NCBI RefSeq assembly: GCF_016767715.1
Contig: NZ_CP050145.1
Location: 620,001-684,000, forward strand
Source of the DNA: Mycobacteroides chelonae
GTDB taxonomy: Bacteria > Actinomycetota > Actinomycetes > Mycobacteriales > Mycobacteriaceae
Direction of reading: 5' to 3'
Length of the DNA: 64,000 nucleotides
Position 1 is the stretch's first letter; each line of letters opens with the position of its first letter. Below the pieces are notes generated by a model. The model was not told where the DNA came from and ran no database searches. It worked only from the letters and a program-made list of their open reading frames with translations. The position numbers and the translations under genes were made by a program. Of this stretch, positions 55,423 through 63,832 are shown in pieces.

Positions 55423-56025
55423 ATGGTCTCGAAGTGGATGAGCAGGACCGGTGCGGTACTGGCCGGTATGGCGGTGGCTGCCGGAGTGGCGCTGGCCGCA
55501 CCAGCAAGCGCCGAGCCCGGAGCGGGCGCGTCATTACCCGTGTTCGTCCCGTACCCGTCGGACTGGTCGCCGGACACCTCGGTGTTCCCGTACAACATGT
55601 GGCAGAACCGAGCGACCGATGAGCAGGTCACGGCGCTGCGTGATTCCTGCCAGTGGTTCAATGCGCAGTACGGCACCTTGATGGCTTCGGTGTACGGATT
55701 CCAGAACTACCTACGTGATCACCATGACGTCTGGGCGGCCTCGGGGTCGGACACTGTCGGCAACGTGGTGACCGCCAACCTGGACCAGTCCGCGGCGTTC
55801 CTGGATCCGCGGGTGCACGCCCTGTACATCACCAACTACCCGGATCAGAGCCAATACTCGCCGCTCTACAACGGCGACTCGTTCTATCACCTGTGGTTCC
55901 AGTTCACTCAGATCAGCGACAAGATCAAGCAGCAGTTGCCATCCGGAGTGATCAACGCCAACATCGCCACGGCCAACGTCTACGGCAACACCATTCGGGA
56001 CTCGGGAATCTGCGACGGGGCGTAG
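55423..56025 (+). CDS. secreted hypothetical protein
   Basis: 200 residues. N-terminal Sec signal (about 1-30: basic start, GAVLAGMAVAAGVALAAP, cleavage at ASA) followed by a mature domain rich in Tyr, Asn, Asp and Gln with two Cys (about 69 and near the C-terminus in ICDG) that may form a disulphide. No membrane anchor, so it is probably released. Family not recognised with certainty. ATG 55423 is preceded by the dispersed inverted repeat; no clear ribosome-binding site. Confidence 0.75.
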   Translation: MVSKWMSRTGAVLAGMAVAAGVALAAPASAEPGAGASLPVFVPYPSDWSPDTSVFPYNMWQNRATDEQVTALRDSCQWFNAQYGTLMASVYGFQNYLRDHHDVWAASGSDTVGNVVTANLDQSAAFLDPRVHALYITNYPDQSQYSPLYNGDSFYHLWFQFTQISDKIKQQLPSGVINANIATANVYGNTIRDSGICDGA

Positions 56026-56056
56026 GTTCCCCGGCCGGGCGCCGGCGCTCCACGGA

Positions 56057-56062
56057 TAGGCT
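56057..56062 (+). promoter_or_regulatory. -10 box (TAGGCT) of the SCP-like gene
   Basis: TAGGCT ends 7 bases before ATG 56070; leaderless mRNA predicted. Confidence 0.45.
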
Positions 56063-56069
56063 GGCGCAC

Positions 56070-56456
56070 ATGCCAGCTCGCCCGCCCGACGCGTCCTCGA
56101 CGCGGGCGGCAGTACTCGCGATCGCGGACTGGCTGCGTGATGCGCACGCGCCCGAGCCGGAACGCGCGGTACTCGCCGACGCCGTCCGATTCACCGCCCG
56201 AACTCTCGCCGCAGATGCTCCCGGGGCGTCCGTAGAAGTACGGGTGCCGCCCTTTGTTGCAGTGCAATGCATCTCGGGTCCGCGTCATACCCGCGGTACC
56301 CCGCCCAACGTGGTGGAGACCACCCCGCGTACCTGGCTGCTCTTGGCGACGGGTCTGCTGACGTTGGACGTGGCCACCGCCGACCGCACCGTCACGGTGT
56401 CCGGATCACGGGCCGCCGAGATCGCGGACTGGCTGCCGTTGGTGCCGCTCGGCTAG
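56070..56456 (+). CDS. sterol-carrier-like conserved protein (Rv0807-like)
   Basis: 128 residues, close in length to Rv0807 and at the same place just upstream of purF. Contains VRVPPFVAVQCISG and HTRGTPPNVVETTPRTWLL followed by DWLPLVPL, a pattern of the bacterial SCP2-related small proteins of actinobacteria. No signal peptide. Function unknown. ATG 56070 supported by a -10 box 7 bases upstream. A 179-base gap to purF follows, with the purF promoter. Confidence 0.8.
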   Translation: MPARPPDASSTRAAVLAIADWLRDAHAPEPERAVLADAVRFTARTLAADAPGASVEVRVPPFVAVQCISGPRHTRGTPPNVVETTPRTWLLLATGLLTLDVATADRTVTVSGSRAAEIADWLPLVPLG

Positions 56457-56592
56457 CCAGGCGTGGTGGAACTCGTCGCTGTGGGCACCACGATGAGGGC
56501 CCCGTAGTGGCCTCGATCACGTCCGCGACGGTATCCACGGGCACTTTCGCCGGGCGCGGCCTGCCGATTCAGCGTTCAGCTACCTTCACCCG

Positions 56593-56598
56593 TAGACT
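56593..56598 (+). promoter_or_regulatory. -10 box (TAGACT) of purF
   Basis: TAGACT lies 37 bases before GTG 56636, so purF, unlike the other purine genes here, should have a short leader; GGGAG (56623-56627) is its ribosome-binding site. Confidence 0.45.
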
Positions 56599-56635
56599 GA
56601 TGTGGTCACCCACCCCCCACCAGGGAGCAGCCATA

Positions 56636-58150
56636 GTGACCGCACAGCCGATTGAGTTGGAAAACGACCCTCGTGAAGAATGCGGCGTATTCGGGGTCTG
56701 GGCACCCGGCGAAGAAGTAGCAAAACTCACGTACTACGGGCTGTACGCGTTGCAGCACCGCGGCCAGGAGGCCGCGGGTATCGCTGTCGCCGATGGCTCG
56801 CAGGTGGTTGTGTTCAAGGATCTCGGTCTGGTCAGTCAGGTGTTCGACGAGCAGACGCTTGCCGCCATGCTCGGACATGTCGCGATCGGGCACTGCCGTT
56901 ACTCCACCACCGGCTCGGTGACCTGGGAGAACGCGCAACCCGTGTTCCGGACGACTGCCGCGGGCACCGGGGTGGCGCTGGGACACAACGGGAACCTGGT
57001 CAATACGGCCGAACTCACCGAACGGGCGCGCGACGCGGGGCTTATCAACCCGAAGACTCCGGGTATGGCCACGACCGACTCGGACATCATGGGCGCACTG
57101 TTGGCGCACGGTGCCGCCGATACCACCATCGAGCAAGCGGCGATGTCGCTGCTGCCCACCGTTCGTGGCGCGTTCTGTCTGGTGTTCATGGATGAGAACA
57201 CGCTGTACGCGGCGCGCGACCCGCACGGGGTCAGGCCGCTGTGCCTGGGCCGTCTCGACACCGGCTGGGTGGTTGCCTCGGAGACCGCGGCCCTGGACAT
57301 CGTGGGCGCCTCCTTCGTGCGGGACATCGAGCCCGGCGAGCTACTGGCCATTGACGCCGACGGCGTTCGCTCCAGCCGATTCGCCAACGCGACACCCAAG
57401 ACCTGTGTCTTCGAGTACGTGTACCTGGCCCGGCCCGACAGCATGCTCGACGGACGTTCCGTGCACTCCACCCGCGTCGAGATCGGGCGCCGGCTTGCGG
57501 CCGAACACTCCGTAGACGCGGACCTGGTGATCGGTGTTCCGGAATCCGGGATCCCGGCGGCCGTCGGGTACGCGCAAGGCTCGGGCATCCCATATGGGCA
57601 GGGATTGATGAAGAACGCCTATGTGGGCCGCACCTTCATCCAGCCGTCGCAGACCATCCGCCAGCTCGGCATCCGCCTGAAGCTCAATCCTCTTCGCGAG
57701 GTCATCCGAGGCAAGCGGCTTGTGGTGGTAGATGATTCGATCGTTCGTGGCAACACCCAGCGGGCACTGGTGCGGATGTTGCGCGAGGCCGGGGCGGCCG
57801 AGGTGCACGTGCGCATTGCGTCGCCGCCGGTGCGCTGGCCATGTTTCTACGGCATCGACTTCGCTTCTCCCGCAGAACTCATCGCCAACGCGGTGGAGTC
57901 GGACGACGAGATGTTCGATGGTGTCCGCACCGCGATCGGTGCCGACAGCCTTGGGTATATCTCTGCCGAAGGAATGGTCGCCGCCACCCAGGAGCCCCGG
58001 TCGCGGTTGTGCTGTGCATGCTTTGACGGTCAGTACCCGATCGAGCTGCCGAAGGAAACGGCGCTCGGCAAGAATGTGGTCGAAAACATGCTCGCGGCGA
58101 CCGCGCGGGAGACATCAAGCGACAGCGCGGATCCCGTTCAAGCGCGTTAG
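56636..58150 (+). CDS. purF: amidophosphoribosyltransferase
   Basis: 504 residues. First committed step of purine synthesis (PRPP + glutamine to phosphoribosylamine). The glutaminase Cys follows a short propeptide in REECGVFGVW (about residue 14), typical of the propeptide-bearing PurF. Also GYARYSTTG-like CRYSTTGSV, the PRPP loop VVVDDSIVRGNTQ, and Cys-containing CCACFDGQYP with further Cys before it that could bind the Fe-S cluster known in this type. GTG start. In other mycobacteria purM normally follows; here an unrelated antisense gene overlaps the last 4 bases. Confidence 0.97.
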   Translation: MTAQPIELENDPREECGVFGVWAPGEEVAKLTYYGLYALQHRGQEAAGIAVADGSQVVVFKDLGLVSQVFDEQTLAAMLGHVAIGHCRYSTTGSVTWENAQPVFRTTAAGTGVALGHNGNLVNTAELTERARDAGLINPKTPGMATTDSDIMGALLAHGAADTTIEQAAMSLLPTVRGAFCLVFMDENTLYAARDPHGVRPLCLGRLDTGWVVASETAALDIVGASFVRDIEPGELLAIDADGVRSSRFANATPKTCVFEYVYLARPDSMLDGRSVHSTRVEIGRRLAAEHSVDADLVIGVPESGIPAAVGYAQGSGIPYGQGLMKNAYVGRTFIQPSQTIRQLGIRLKLNPLREVIRGKRLVVVDDSIVRGNTQRALVRMLREAGAAEVHVRIASPPVRWPCFYGIDFASPAELIANAVESDDEMFDGVRTAIGADSLGYISAEGMVAATQEPRSRLCCACFDGQYPIELPKETALGKNVVENMLAATARETSSDSADPVQAR

Positions 58151-58674
58151 GGCTGACGTCCCCGCGGTGGATACTCCTCAACGACGGTGACGTCCCGAAG
58201 CACTTCTGAATTGGCCTTGATGAGTTCAACCTGGGTGTCGATCATGCCGTCGAGTGCTGTCATGAACGAATGCTGAAGGTCACCGGTCAGGATTACCTCG
58301 TCGATCAGGACGAACAGTTCCGCCACCACTGACGGTGTCTGTTCGTAGACGTTGAGCACGACGGTGGCGGTCGCCCCCTGCAATCCCTGCGAGACCACCT
58401 GATAGCGGCCCCGGCGGGCGGCGAGAAGTTGTGTCGTGTGGGTGATTTCGACGACGACCCATTCGATGGGTGTCATGAGACCGGCGATTCCGGTCTGCGT
58501 GGTGAATTCGTCACCGACGGTGAGATCACCGAGCCGACGAGCTCCATCGGTGAACGCGAACGGCGCGTGATTGCCGGGTTCGATGTCGCTGGAGGACGGT
58601 AGCTCGAAGTCGGCCACCGAAGAGATTTCCTCAAGACTGCGGGAGAACTCGAAACGCCGTTCAGCCGATAGCAA
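58147..58674 (-). CDS. hypothetical protein, START/SRPBCC-like
   Basis: 175 residues. The layout resembles polyketide-cyclase/START-like (SRPBCC) proteins: strands such as FEFSRSLEEISSVADFELP, GIAGLMTPIEWVVVEIT, RYQVVSQGLQGATATVVLNV and a long C-terminal helix (HSFMTALDGMIDTQVELIKA). Family call is tentative. Start TTG 58674 has GGGGGAG a few bases upstream. No signal peptide. It is tail-to-tail with purF and not a part of the purine pathway. Confidence 0.7.
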   Translation of the reverse strand: MLSAERRFEFSRSLEEISSVADFELPSSSDIEPGNHAPFAFTDGARRLGDLTVGDEFTTQTGIAGLMTPIEWVVVEITHTTQLLAARRGRYQVVSQGLQGATATVVLNVYEQTPSVVAELFVLIDEVILTGDLQHSFMTALDGMIDTQVELIKANSEVLRDVTVVEEYPPRGRQP

Positions 58675-58730
58675 ACTCTCCCCCTCGGATCGCGTTGGCC
58701 CGAGGTTACGGGATGGAAGGGGAGCGTGCG

Positions 58731-58859
58731 ATGACCGAATTGGGCGAATTACTTGACCGAACGCGCACCGTCTCGGTACTGAGCCGGCGAAGCTCCCGTC
58801 CAGCGCCGGAAGGCGCGGGTAAAAGCGCTCAACTCCGAAAAGCCAAGGCGGATCGATAG
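58731..58859 (+). CDS. possible small ORF or truncated gene start (42 codons)
   Basis: ATG 58731 has a strong AAGGGGAG (58717-58724) 6 bases upstream and opens MTELGELLDRTR, then continues 42 codons to TAG, antisense to the end of the AraC gene. The good ribosome-binding site suggests that a real gene once began here and was cut by the arrival of the AraC gene. Peptide not recognised. Confidence 0.25.
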   Translation: MTELGELLDRTRTVSVLSRRSSRPAPEGAGKSAQLRKAKADR

Positions 58860-59762
58860 ATCGCTGAGAGATTCTGCTCCGCTCTCCAGGCTCCTGATGG
58901 CTTCATCGCGGAGTGCGGCGTCCCTGATTTCTCGCACCGAGGTGCCGAACTCGCTTCGAAGGGAACGCTGTAGGGCCGAGGATGTCATGTTCAGAGCGGT
59001 CGCGATATCGCTCACGCTTGGAATCCTCTGCCCGATGCTCGATCTGACGATTCGCTCGATACGCTCGGGTAACTGCTGGTCATAACCTCGGACGTCGAAC
59101 CAGATCTCTTCGGGATGGTCGAGGAGCGATGTTATCTCCGCCTCGGTGCGCAAGATCGGGGCGTCGAGGACCTCGGCATCCAGAATCATTGTGGCCGAAG
59201 CACTACCGAACTCGATCGGAGCCCCGAGGATATTACTGTGATCCGACCGTCCGATCGGGCGTGCTTGCGGGACGCGAATGCGTTCGACGCGGATCGACCG
59301 CATGGTCAACCAGCTCCAGACTCGCACGACGATGGCCAGGCTCCACTCGGTCACCGTGGCGTCGGGCAGCTTGAGCGCGGATACCTCGATCTCCACGGTG
59401 GCGCGATCTCCGGATCTGGTTGCCGTCATATGCGGTACCAGCGGCATCGCGTCCCGGAATGCCGTCCAGCGGTCCAATGCCGCGCCGGCATTTTCTGAGG
59501 TTGCGAGGCTGAACAAGAGGACCTGAAGCGTCTCGGGCGGGACCGGCATGGGGCTGATGCCGAATGACAGGTCGCGTGTGCGGGCAAGTACCTCGCACAC
59601 CATGGTTCGAATCTGCTCGCGGCTGAGCACCGCAGGCTCGCCAGTAAGGAATCGCGGTGAAACCTGCACATCCATCAGTATTTTGGCGGGGTCTATGCCC
59701 TGTCGCTGTGCCAGTTCCGTCGCCACGGTGCCCCAATGCGGCGGGATGGACAGCTGCTCCAC
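58749..59762 (-). CDS. AraC-family transcriptional regulator
   Basis: 337 residues. N-terminal Arabinose_bd-type (OruR/ArgR-like) domain about 15-190 and a C-terminal AraC HTH: SVSDIATALNMTSSALQRSL, then DAALRDEAIRSLES, then LSDLSIRLGFSELSAFTRAF with RWTGASPAQYR. GTG 59762 was chosen because GGAGGTGAC sits directly upstream, rather than the longer frame to 59852. Divergent/independent of neighbours; targets unknown. Flanked by gene debris on both sides, so it may be an inserted gene. Confidence 0.88.
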   Translation of the reverse strand: MEQLSIPPHWGTVATELAQRQGIDPAKILMDVQVSPRFLTGEPAVLSREQIRTMVCEVLARTRDLSFGISPMPVPPETLQVLLFSLATSENAGAALDRWTAFRDAMPLVPHMTATRSGDRATVEIEVSALKLPDATVTEWSLAIVVRVWSWLTMRSIRVERIRVPQARPIGRSDHSNILGAPIEFGSASATMILDAEVLDAPILRTEAEITSLLDHPEEIWFDVRGYDQQLPERIERIVRSSIGQRIPSVSDIATALNMTSSALQRSLRSEFGTSVREIRDAALRDEAIRSLESGAESLSDLSIRLGFSELSAFTRAFRRWTGASPAQYRDGARSVK

Positions 59763-59966
59763 GTCACCTCCAGATTCAAGATTCGAGAGGTGATCTTGGT
59801 ATAAATTGTTGCCAGTTTCAACTACCACGACGCTGCGGCACGTCAATTGCACGCGCGCGCAGGGCCTCTGCCATCTCGACCAATATGGGCGAATAGCTCG
59901 ATCCGTTCCCTGACGGGCAGGTCGTCGCGATTTCCCTTCCTATGTCCGTGATTTCGACATGGATGA
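59763..59966. other. intergenic sequence with no intact gene
   Basis: AT-richer stretch upstream of the AraC gene (around 59775-59830) probably contains its promoter. Nothing else recognised before the SDR remnant. Confidence 0.4.
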
Positions 59967-60125
59967 TCCGGCTGCCGCATCCACGAGGTGGCCGCTGACC
60001 TGGCCTCCCTGGGCAGGTCAGGGAAATTCGACCAGGAGCTCATACGGGAACCTGGCAACGCCCCGATCGATGTGCTGGTGCCCAATGTGGGGCTCGCGCG
60101 TGGGGCTAGAGCCGACCCGAACTGA
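59967..60125 (+). pseudogene. short-chain dehydrogenase remnant
   Basis: In frame between stops, the translation reads RIHEVAADLASLG and then NAPIDVLVPNVGLARG. The second segment is the SDR strand-4 motif (DVLVNNAG-type) and the first the preceding helix at the right distance. No start, no cofactor motif and no catalytic YxxxK remain, so it is a fragment of about 50 codons. Its 3' end overlaps the stop of the epimerase gene by 20 bases. Confidence 0.6.
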
Positions 60126-61077
60126 CGAAGAAGTCCACCAGCTCGGTCACCGTTGTCGCCGTGGACCGTGGGTCGTAACCGAGCTCGGTCCGGGCCTTGG
60201 TGATATCGACGGCGGGTGACACGGTCAGTTTGTTGAATGCGGCGCGGCTCAGTGCATCGTTCTTCAGCAGCTTGCCGATCGGCTCGATGACCGGGATGGC
60301 GGCGTTGAGAAGTCCCATGGGCAGCGCGAACAACGGGCCGCGCTTGCCGACGTGCTGAGCAGCCAGACGGCACACCTGCAACAGGCTGCCCATGTAGCCG
60401 CCAAGGAGGTAGTTCTCGCCGGTGCGGCCCTTCTCTCCGGCGAGGTAGAGGCCGGCCGCGACATCGCGGGCATCGACAAGGTCGTACTGGCTGTTCACCA
60501 TGCCGGGCAGTCGGCCGCGCGCACTGTTGAACAGCAGCTGGTTGATCCGCGACAGGTTGGGCAGGTCCACCGGACCGTAAACCCCGGTGGGATTGCCGAT
60601 GACGGCATCGAGCCCGGACTCGATGACCTCACGCACAGCTACTTCTCCACCCCATTTGGAGCGCTGGTAGACGGGCAAGTCGGCACCCGTCGAGCGCGGC
60701 GACTTCTCGTCGATGGTGGCCACGCTGTTGGAGTACGAGTCGATGGAGCTGCAGTGCACCATCCGGCGGGCTCCGACGGTGAGGGCGGCCTGCGCGACGG
60801 TGCGCGCACCTTCGGTGTTGATGCGCCAGCACAGCTCGTCTTCGTGTTTGAGGGTGATGACGGCCACCAGGTGGTAGACCACCTCGACGCCTTCGAGGGC
60901 CTTGGTCATCGACGCCAGGTCGAGTACATCGCCGGATACCCAGGTCACGGCGCTGCGGGTCTCCGGTGAACTGGGCACTACGCGGTCGATGGCGACCACG
61001 TCATGGCCGTTCTCCACGAGGAGATTGACTAGGTTGGTACCAATGAAGCCGGCGGCTCCGGTGACGGCAGTCTTCAT
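60106..61077 (-). CDS. NAD-dependent epimerase/3-beta-hydroxysteroid-dehydrogenase-like protein
   Basis: 323 residues of the extended SDR family. Cofactor motif VTGAAGFIGTNLVNLL (TGxxGxxG, about 5-12), Asp after strand 2 (VAIDRV), SGDVLDLAS, YHLVAVITL, and the catalytic pair around VYQRSKWGGE (YxxxK, about residues 138-142), followed by GNPTGVYGP. Acts on a nucleotide sugar or a sterol/isoprenoid-like substrate; not determinable. ATG 61077 has GAGGGA 6 bases upstream. Confidence 0.9.
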   Translation of the reverse strand: MKTAVTGAAGFIGTNLVNLLVENGHDVVAIDRVVPSSPETRSAVTWVSGDVLDLASMTKALEGVEVVYHLVAVITLKHEDELCWRINTEGARTVAQAALTVGARRMVHCSSIDSYSNSVATIDEKSPRSTGADLPVYQRSKWGGEVAVREVIESGLDAVIGNPTGVYGPVDLPNLSRINQLLFNSARGRLPGMVNSQYDLVDARDVAAGLYLAGEKGRTGENYLLGGYMGSLLQVCRLAAQHVGKRGPLFALPMGLLNAAIPVIEPIGKLLKNDALSRAAFNKLTVSPAVDITKARTELGYDPRSTATTVTELVDFFVSSGRL

Positions 61078-61232
61078 TTCAGTCCCTCATGTGGCTCGGG
61101 TGTCGTGACCGCCCGGCGCTGACGCGGACGGCGGGATCGCAACCAACCTACCTAACGCTCGCTTGGTCGGCCTTGTGACATGTATTGCACCGCACCTCAG
61201 CGGGTTGGGGCAAGTGTTGCCATACTCGTCGG

Positions 61233-62810
61233 ATGCGCAAACTGGCCGTGGCCGCATCCGTGCTGCTCGTTGCCGGGTGTGGGGTGGGTAGGCCACCGGG
61301 AGCTGTCGACGGCGAGTACCTCACGGTGGGCACTACGGACCGCGTGTCCACCCTCGACCCGGCGGGGGCCTACGACAATGGCTCGTTTCAGGTCGAGAAC
61401 CAGGTCTACCCATTTTTGATGAACTTCACCCCGGGGACCGGCGACCTCAAACCCGACTTGGCGTCATCGTGCGGCTTCAAAAACCCCACGGTATACAGCT
61501 GCACGCTCAAGCCGGGCTCCGTGTTCGCCAACGGGCACAAGCTGACGTCCTCGGATGTGAAGTATTCGTATGACCGCGAGCGCGTGATCGACGATCCCAA
61601 CGGGCCGCAGTCGCTGCTGGCCAATCTCGATCGTGTTGAGACGCCCGATGACCTGACCGTCGACTTCCGGCTTAAACTCCCCAACGATCAGACGTTTCCT
61701 CAGGTGCTCGCCACCAATGCCGGACCCATCATCGATGAAGAGGTCTTCCCGGCGGACCGGCTGCTCGATGACGACGCCATCGCGCGCGCCGAGCCGTTCG
61801 CAGGCCCCTACACCATTACCTCGCACAGCAAGAACCAGCTGATCGGGCTGCGGGCCAATCCCACATACATTGGCGGACTGGGTAAGCCGCAATGGGAGCT
61901 AGTAGGTATCAAGTACTACACCGGTGGCGAGAACCTGAAGATCGACATCGAGAACCGGGCCATCGATATCGCCTACCGGAGTCTGTCCCCCAACGATATC
62001 GAGACATTGCGGGTCAATCCGCGCCTTGCCGTACATGAGGGGCCCGGTGGCGAGCTCAGGTATATCGTCTTCAATCTCAAGACCATGCCGGGCGGCACGG
62101 ATGCCCAGAAGCTCGCCGTCCGCAAGGCAGTGTCCTCGTTGGTCGACCGTGAAGCACTGTCCCGCAACGTGTACAAGGGAATCTATACCCCGGCCTATTC
62201 GGTGGTGCCGGACTCCATGGCAGGTGCTACCGAATCATTCAAGACGCTCTATGGGGCCAAACCCAACGTAGATTTGGCTCGAAGGTTCTTGTCCGATGCC
62301 AAGGTTTCAGTCCCGGTGCTGATTAATCTGCAGTACAACCCGGATCATTACGGCAGCAATTCATCGGAGGAGTACGCGGCGGTCAAGGGACAACTCGAGT
62401 CGTCCGGCCTTTTTCGGGTCGACTTGCAGTCGACAGAGTGGGTCGCCTACCAGGAGAGGCGGTCATCGGACTCGTATCCCGTATATCAGTTCGGTTGGTT
62501 TCCCGATTTCCCCGATCCTGACAACTATCTGACGCCATTCTTCATGCCGGACAACATGGTCGTGAACCATTTCGAGAACGACACCATCACGCGGCTCATC
62601 ACCGCCGAGGCCACCGAACCTGACCGGGCCAAGCGCCTGAGCATCATCGGCCAGATCCAGGACATGATGGCACGGGACCACATTTCGACGCTGCCGCTGC
62701 TGACTGGGAAACAGATTGCGGTGTCGGTGAAGAATGTCGACGGGATCAAGCTCGGCCCCTCATTCAAATTCCAGTTCACTCCGCTGAAGAAGACAGGCAG
62801 CGCCGCATGA
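61233..62810 (+). CDS. ABC transporter peptide/solute-binding lipoprotein (SBP family 5)
   Basis: 525 residues. Lipoprotein signal RKLAVAASVLLVAGCG with lipobox VAGC, then a family 5 (DppA/OppA) binding protein: STLDPAGAYDNGSFQVENQV, LKPGSVFANGHKLTSSDVKY, VRKAVSSLVDREAL. It captures a peptide or similar solute outside the membrane and delivers it to the permeases encoded next. ATG 61233 chosen so that the signal is N-terminal; CATACT ends 6 bases upstream. Stop overlaps the DppB start (ATGA). Confidence 0.94.
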   Translation: MRKLAVAASVLLVAGCGVGRPPGAVDGEYLTVGTTDRVSTLDPAGAYDNGSFQVENQVYPFLMNFTPGTGDLKPDLASSCGFKNPTVYSCTLKPGSVFANGHKLTSSDVKYSYDRERVIDDPNGPQSLLANLDRVETPDDLTVDFRLKLPNDQTFPQVLATNAGPIIDEEVFPADRLLDDDAIARAEPFAGPYTITSHSKNQLIGLRANPTYIGGLGKPQWELVGIKYYTGGENLKIDIENRAIDIAYRSLSPNDIETLRVNPRLAVHEGPGGELRYIVFNLKTMPGGTDAQKLAVRKAVSSLVDREALSRNVYKGIYTPAYSVVPDSMAGATESFKTLYGAKPNVDLARRFLSDAKVSVPVLINLQYNPDHYGSNSSEEYAAVKGQLESSGLFRVDLQSTEWVAYQERRSSDSYPVYQFGWFPDFPDPDNYLTPFFMPDNMVVNHFENDTITRLITAEATEPDRAKRLSIIGQIQDMMARDHISTLPLLTGKQIAVSVKNVDGIKLGPSFKFQFTPLKKTGSAA

Positions 62811-63832
62811 GCACCACGCTGCTGCGCTATCTCGGGGTACGTCTGGCACTGATCATTCCGACGGCATGGATCCTGATGACGCTGGTGTTCGTGCTCATGC
62901 GCGGTATCGGCGATCCCATCACCGCACAGGCTGGTGGGCGGCTCACACCCGCAGAGATCGCCAAACGCAAGGCCGAGGCGGGGTTCGACCGGCCCATCTG
63001 GACCCAATATTGGGAGTACCTCAGCGGCGTGCTGCGCGGGGACTTTGGGCGCACATTGACCGACAAGCGATCGATCACCGACATCATCGTGGTCAACGGT
63101 GCCGCCACCCTCGAGCTTGCCACCGGTGCGATCCTCTTGGCCCTGCTGGTGGGTATTCCCTTGGGGCGGCTGGCGGCGACGCATCGTGACAAGGTCACCG
63201 ACGTGTCGTTGCGGCTGGCGGCGGTGTTCTTCTACGCGGCCCCGGTGTTCTTCGTCGCGATCCTGCTCAAGCTCTTCTTCTCGGTGAAACTGGGATGGTT
63301 GCCGGCCTCGGGGCGCAGCACCGTAGGGACCGAGATCGCGCTGGATGCCATGCCGCACCGCACCCACCTGCTGCTGGTGGACACCGTGTTGTACGGCAAC
63401 AGTGGATATTTCATGGACGCGCTCAAACATTTGGTGCTACCGGTGCTGGCGCTCGGGCTGCTGACCGCGGGGGTGTTCCTGCGATTGGTGCGCGTCAATC
63501 TCCTGCAGACGTTGCGTGCGGGGTATGTGGACGCGGCCCGCGCCCGTGGGCTTTCGGAGAGAGTCGTCGTGGGGAGGCACGCCTTCCGGAACTCACTGGT
63601 GCCGGTGGTCACGGTGATGGGTATGCAGATTGCCATGCTGCTCGCCGGTGCTGTGCTGACCGAAACGGCCTTCGAATGGAATGGATTGGGCTCACAACTG
63701 GCGCACTATCTTTCGGCGCGTGACTTCGTCGCCGTGCAGGGCATCGTCACCGTGATCGCGATCATCGTCGCGGTGATGAGTTTCGTCATCGATGTGGTGG
63801 TCGCCTTTATCGACCCGAGGGTGAGGTTCTGA
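62807..63832 (+). CDS. ABC transporter permease, DppB/OppB-like
   Basis: 341 residues with six membrane helices. Typical DppB features: N-terminal LGVRLALIIPTAWILMTLVFVLMR, FGRTLTDKRSITD, and the EAA loop region ARARGLSERVVVGRHAFRNSLVPVV which contacts the ATPase, then the end AFIDPRVRF. Forms the membrane channel with the next gene product. ATG overlaps the binding-protein stop and its own stop overlaps the next ATG (TGATG). Confidence 0.95.
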   Translation: MSTTLLRYLGVRLALIIPTAWILMTLVFVLMRGIGDPITAQAGGRLTPAEIAKRKAEAGFDRPIWTQYWEYLSGVLRGDFGRTLTDKRSITDIIVVNGAATLELATGAILLALLVGIPLGRLAATHRDKVTDVSLRLAAVFFYAAPVFFVAILLKLFFSVKLGWLPASGRSTVGTEIALDAMPHRTHLLLVDTVLYGNSGYFMDALKHLVLPVLALGLLTAGVFLRLVRVNLLQTLRAGYVDAARARGLSERVVVGRHAFRNSLVPVVTVMGMQIAMLLAGAVLTETAFEWNGLGSQLAHYLSARDFVAVQGIVTVIAIIVAVMSFVIDVVVAFIDPRVRF

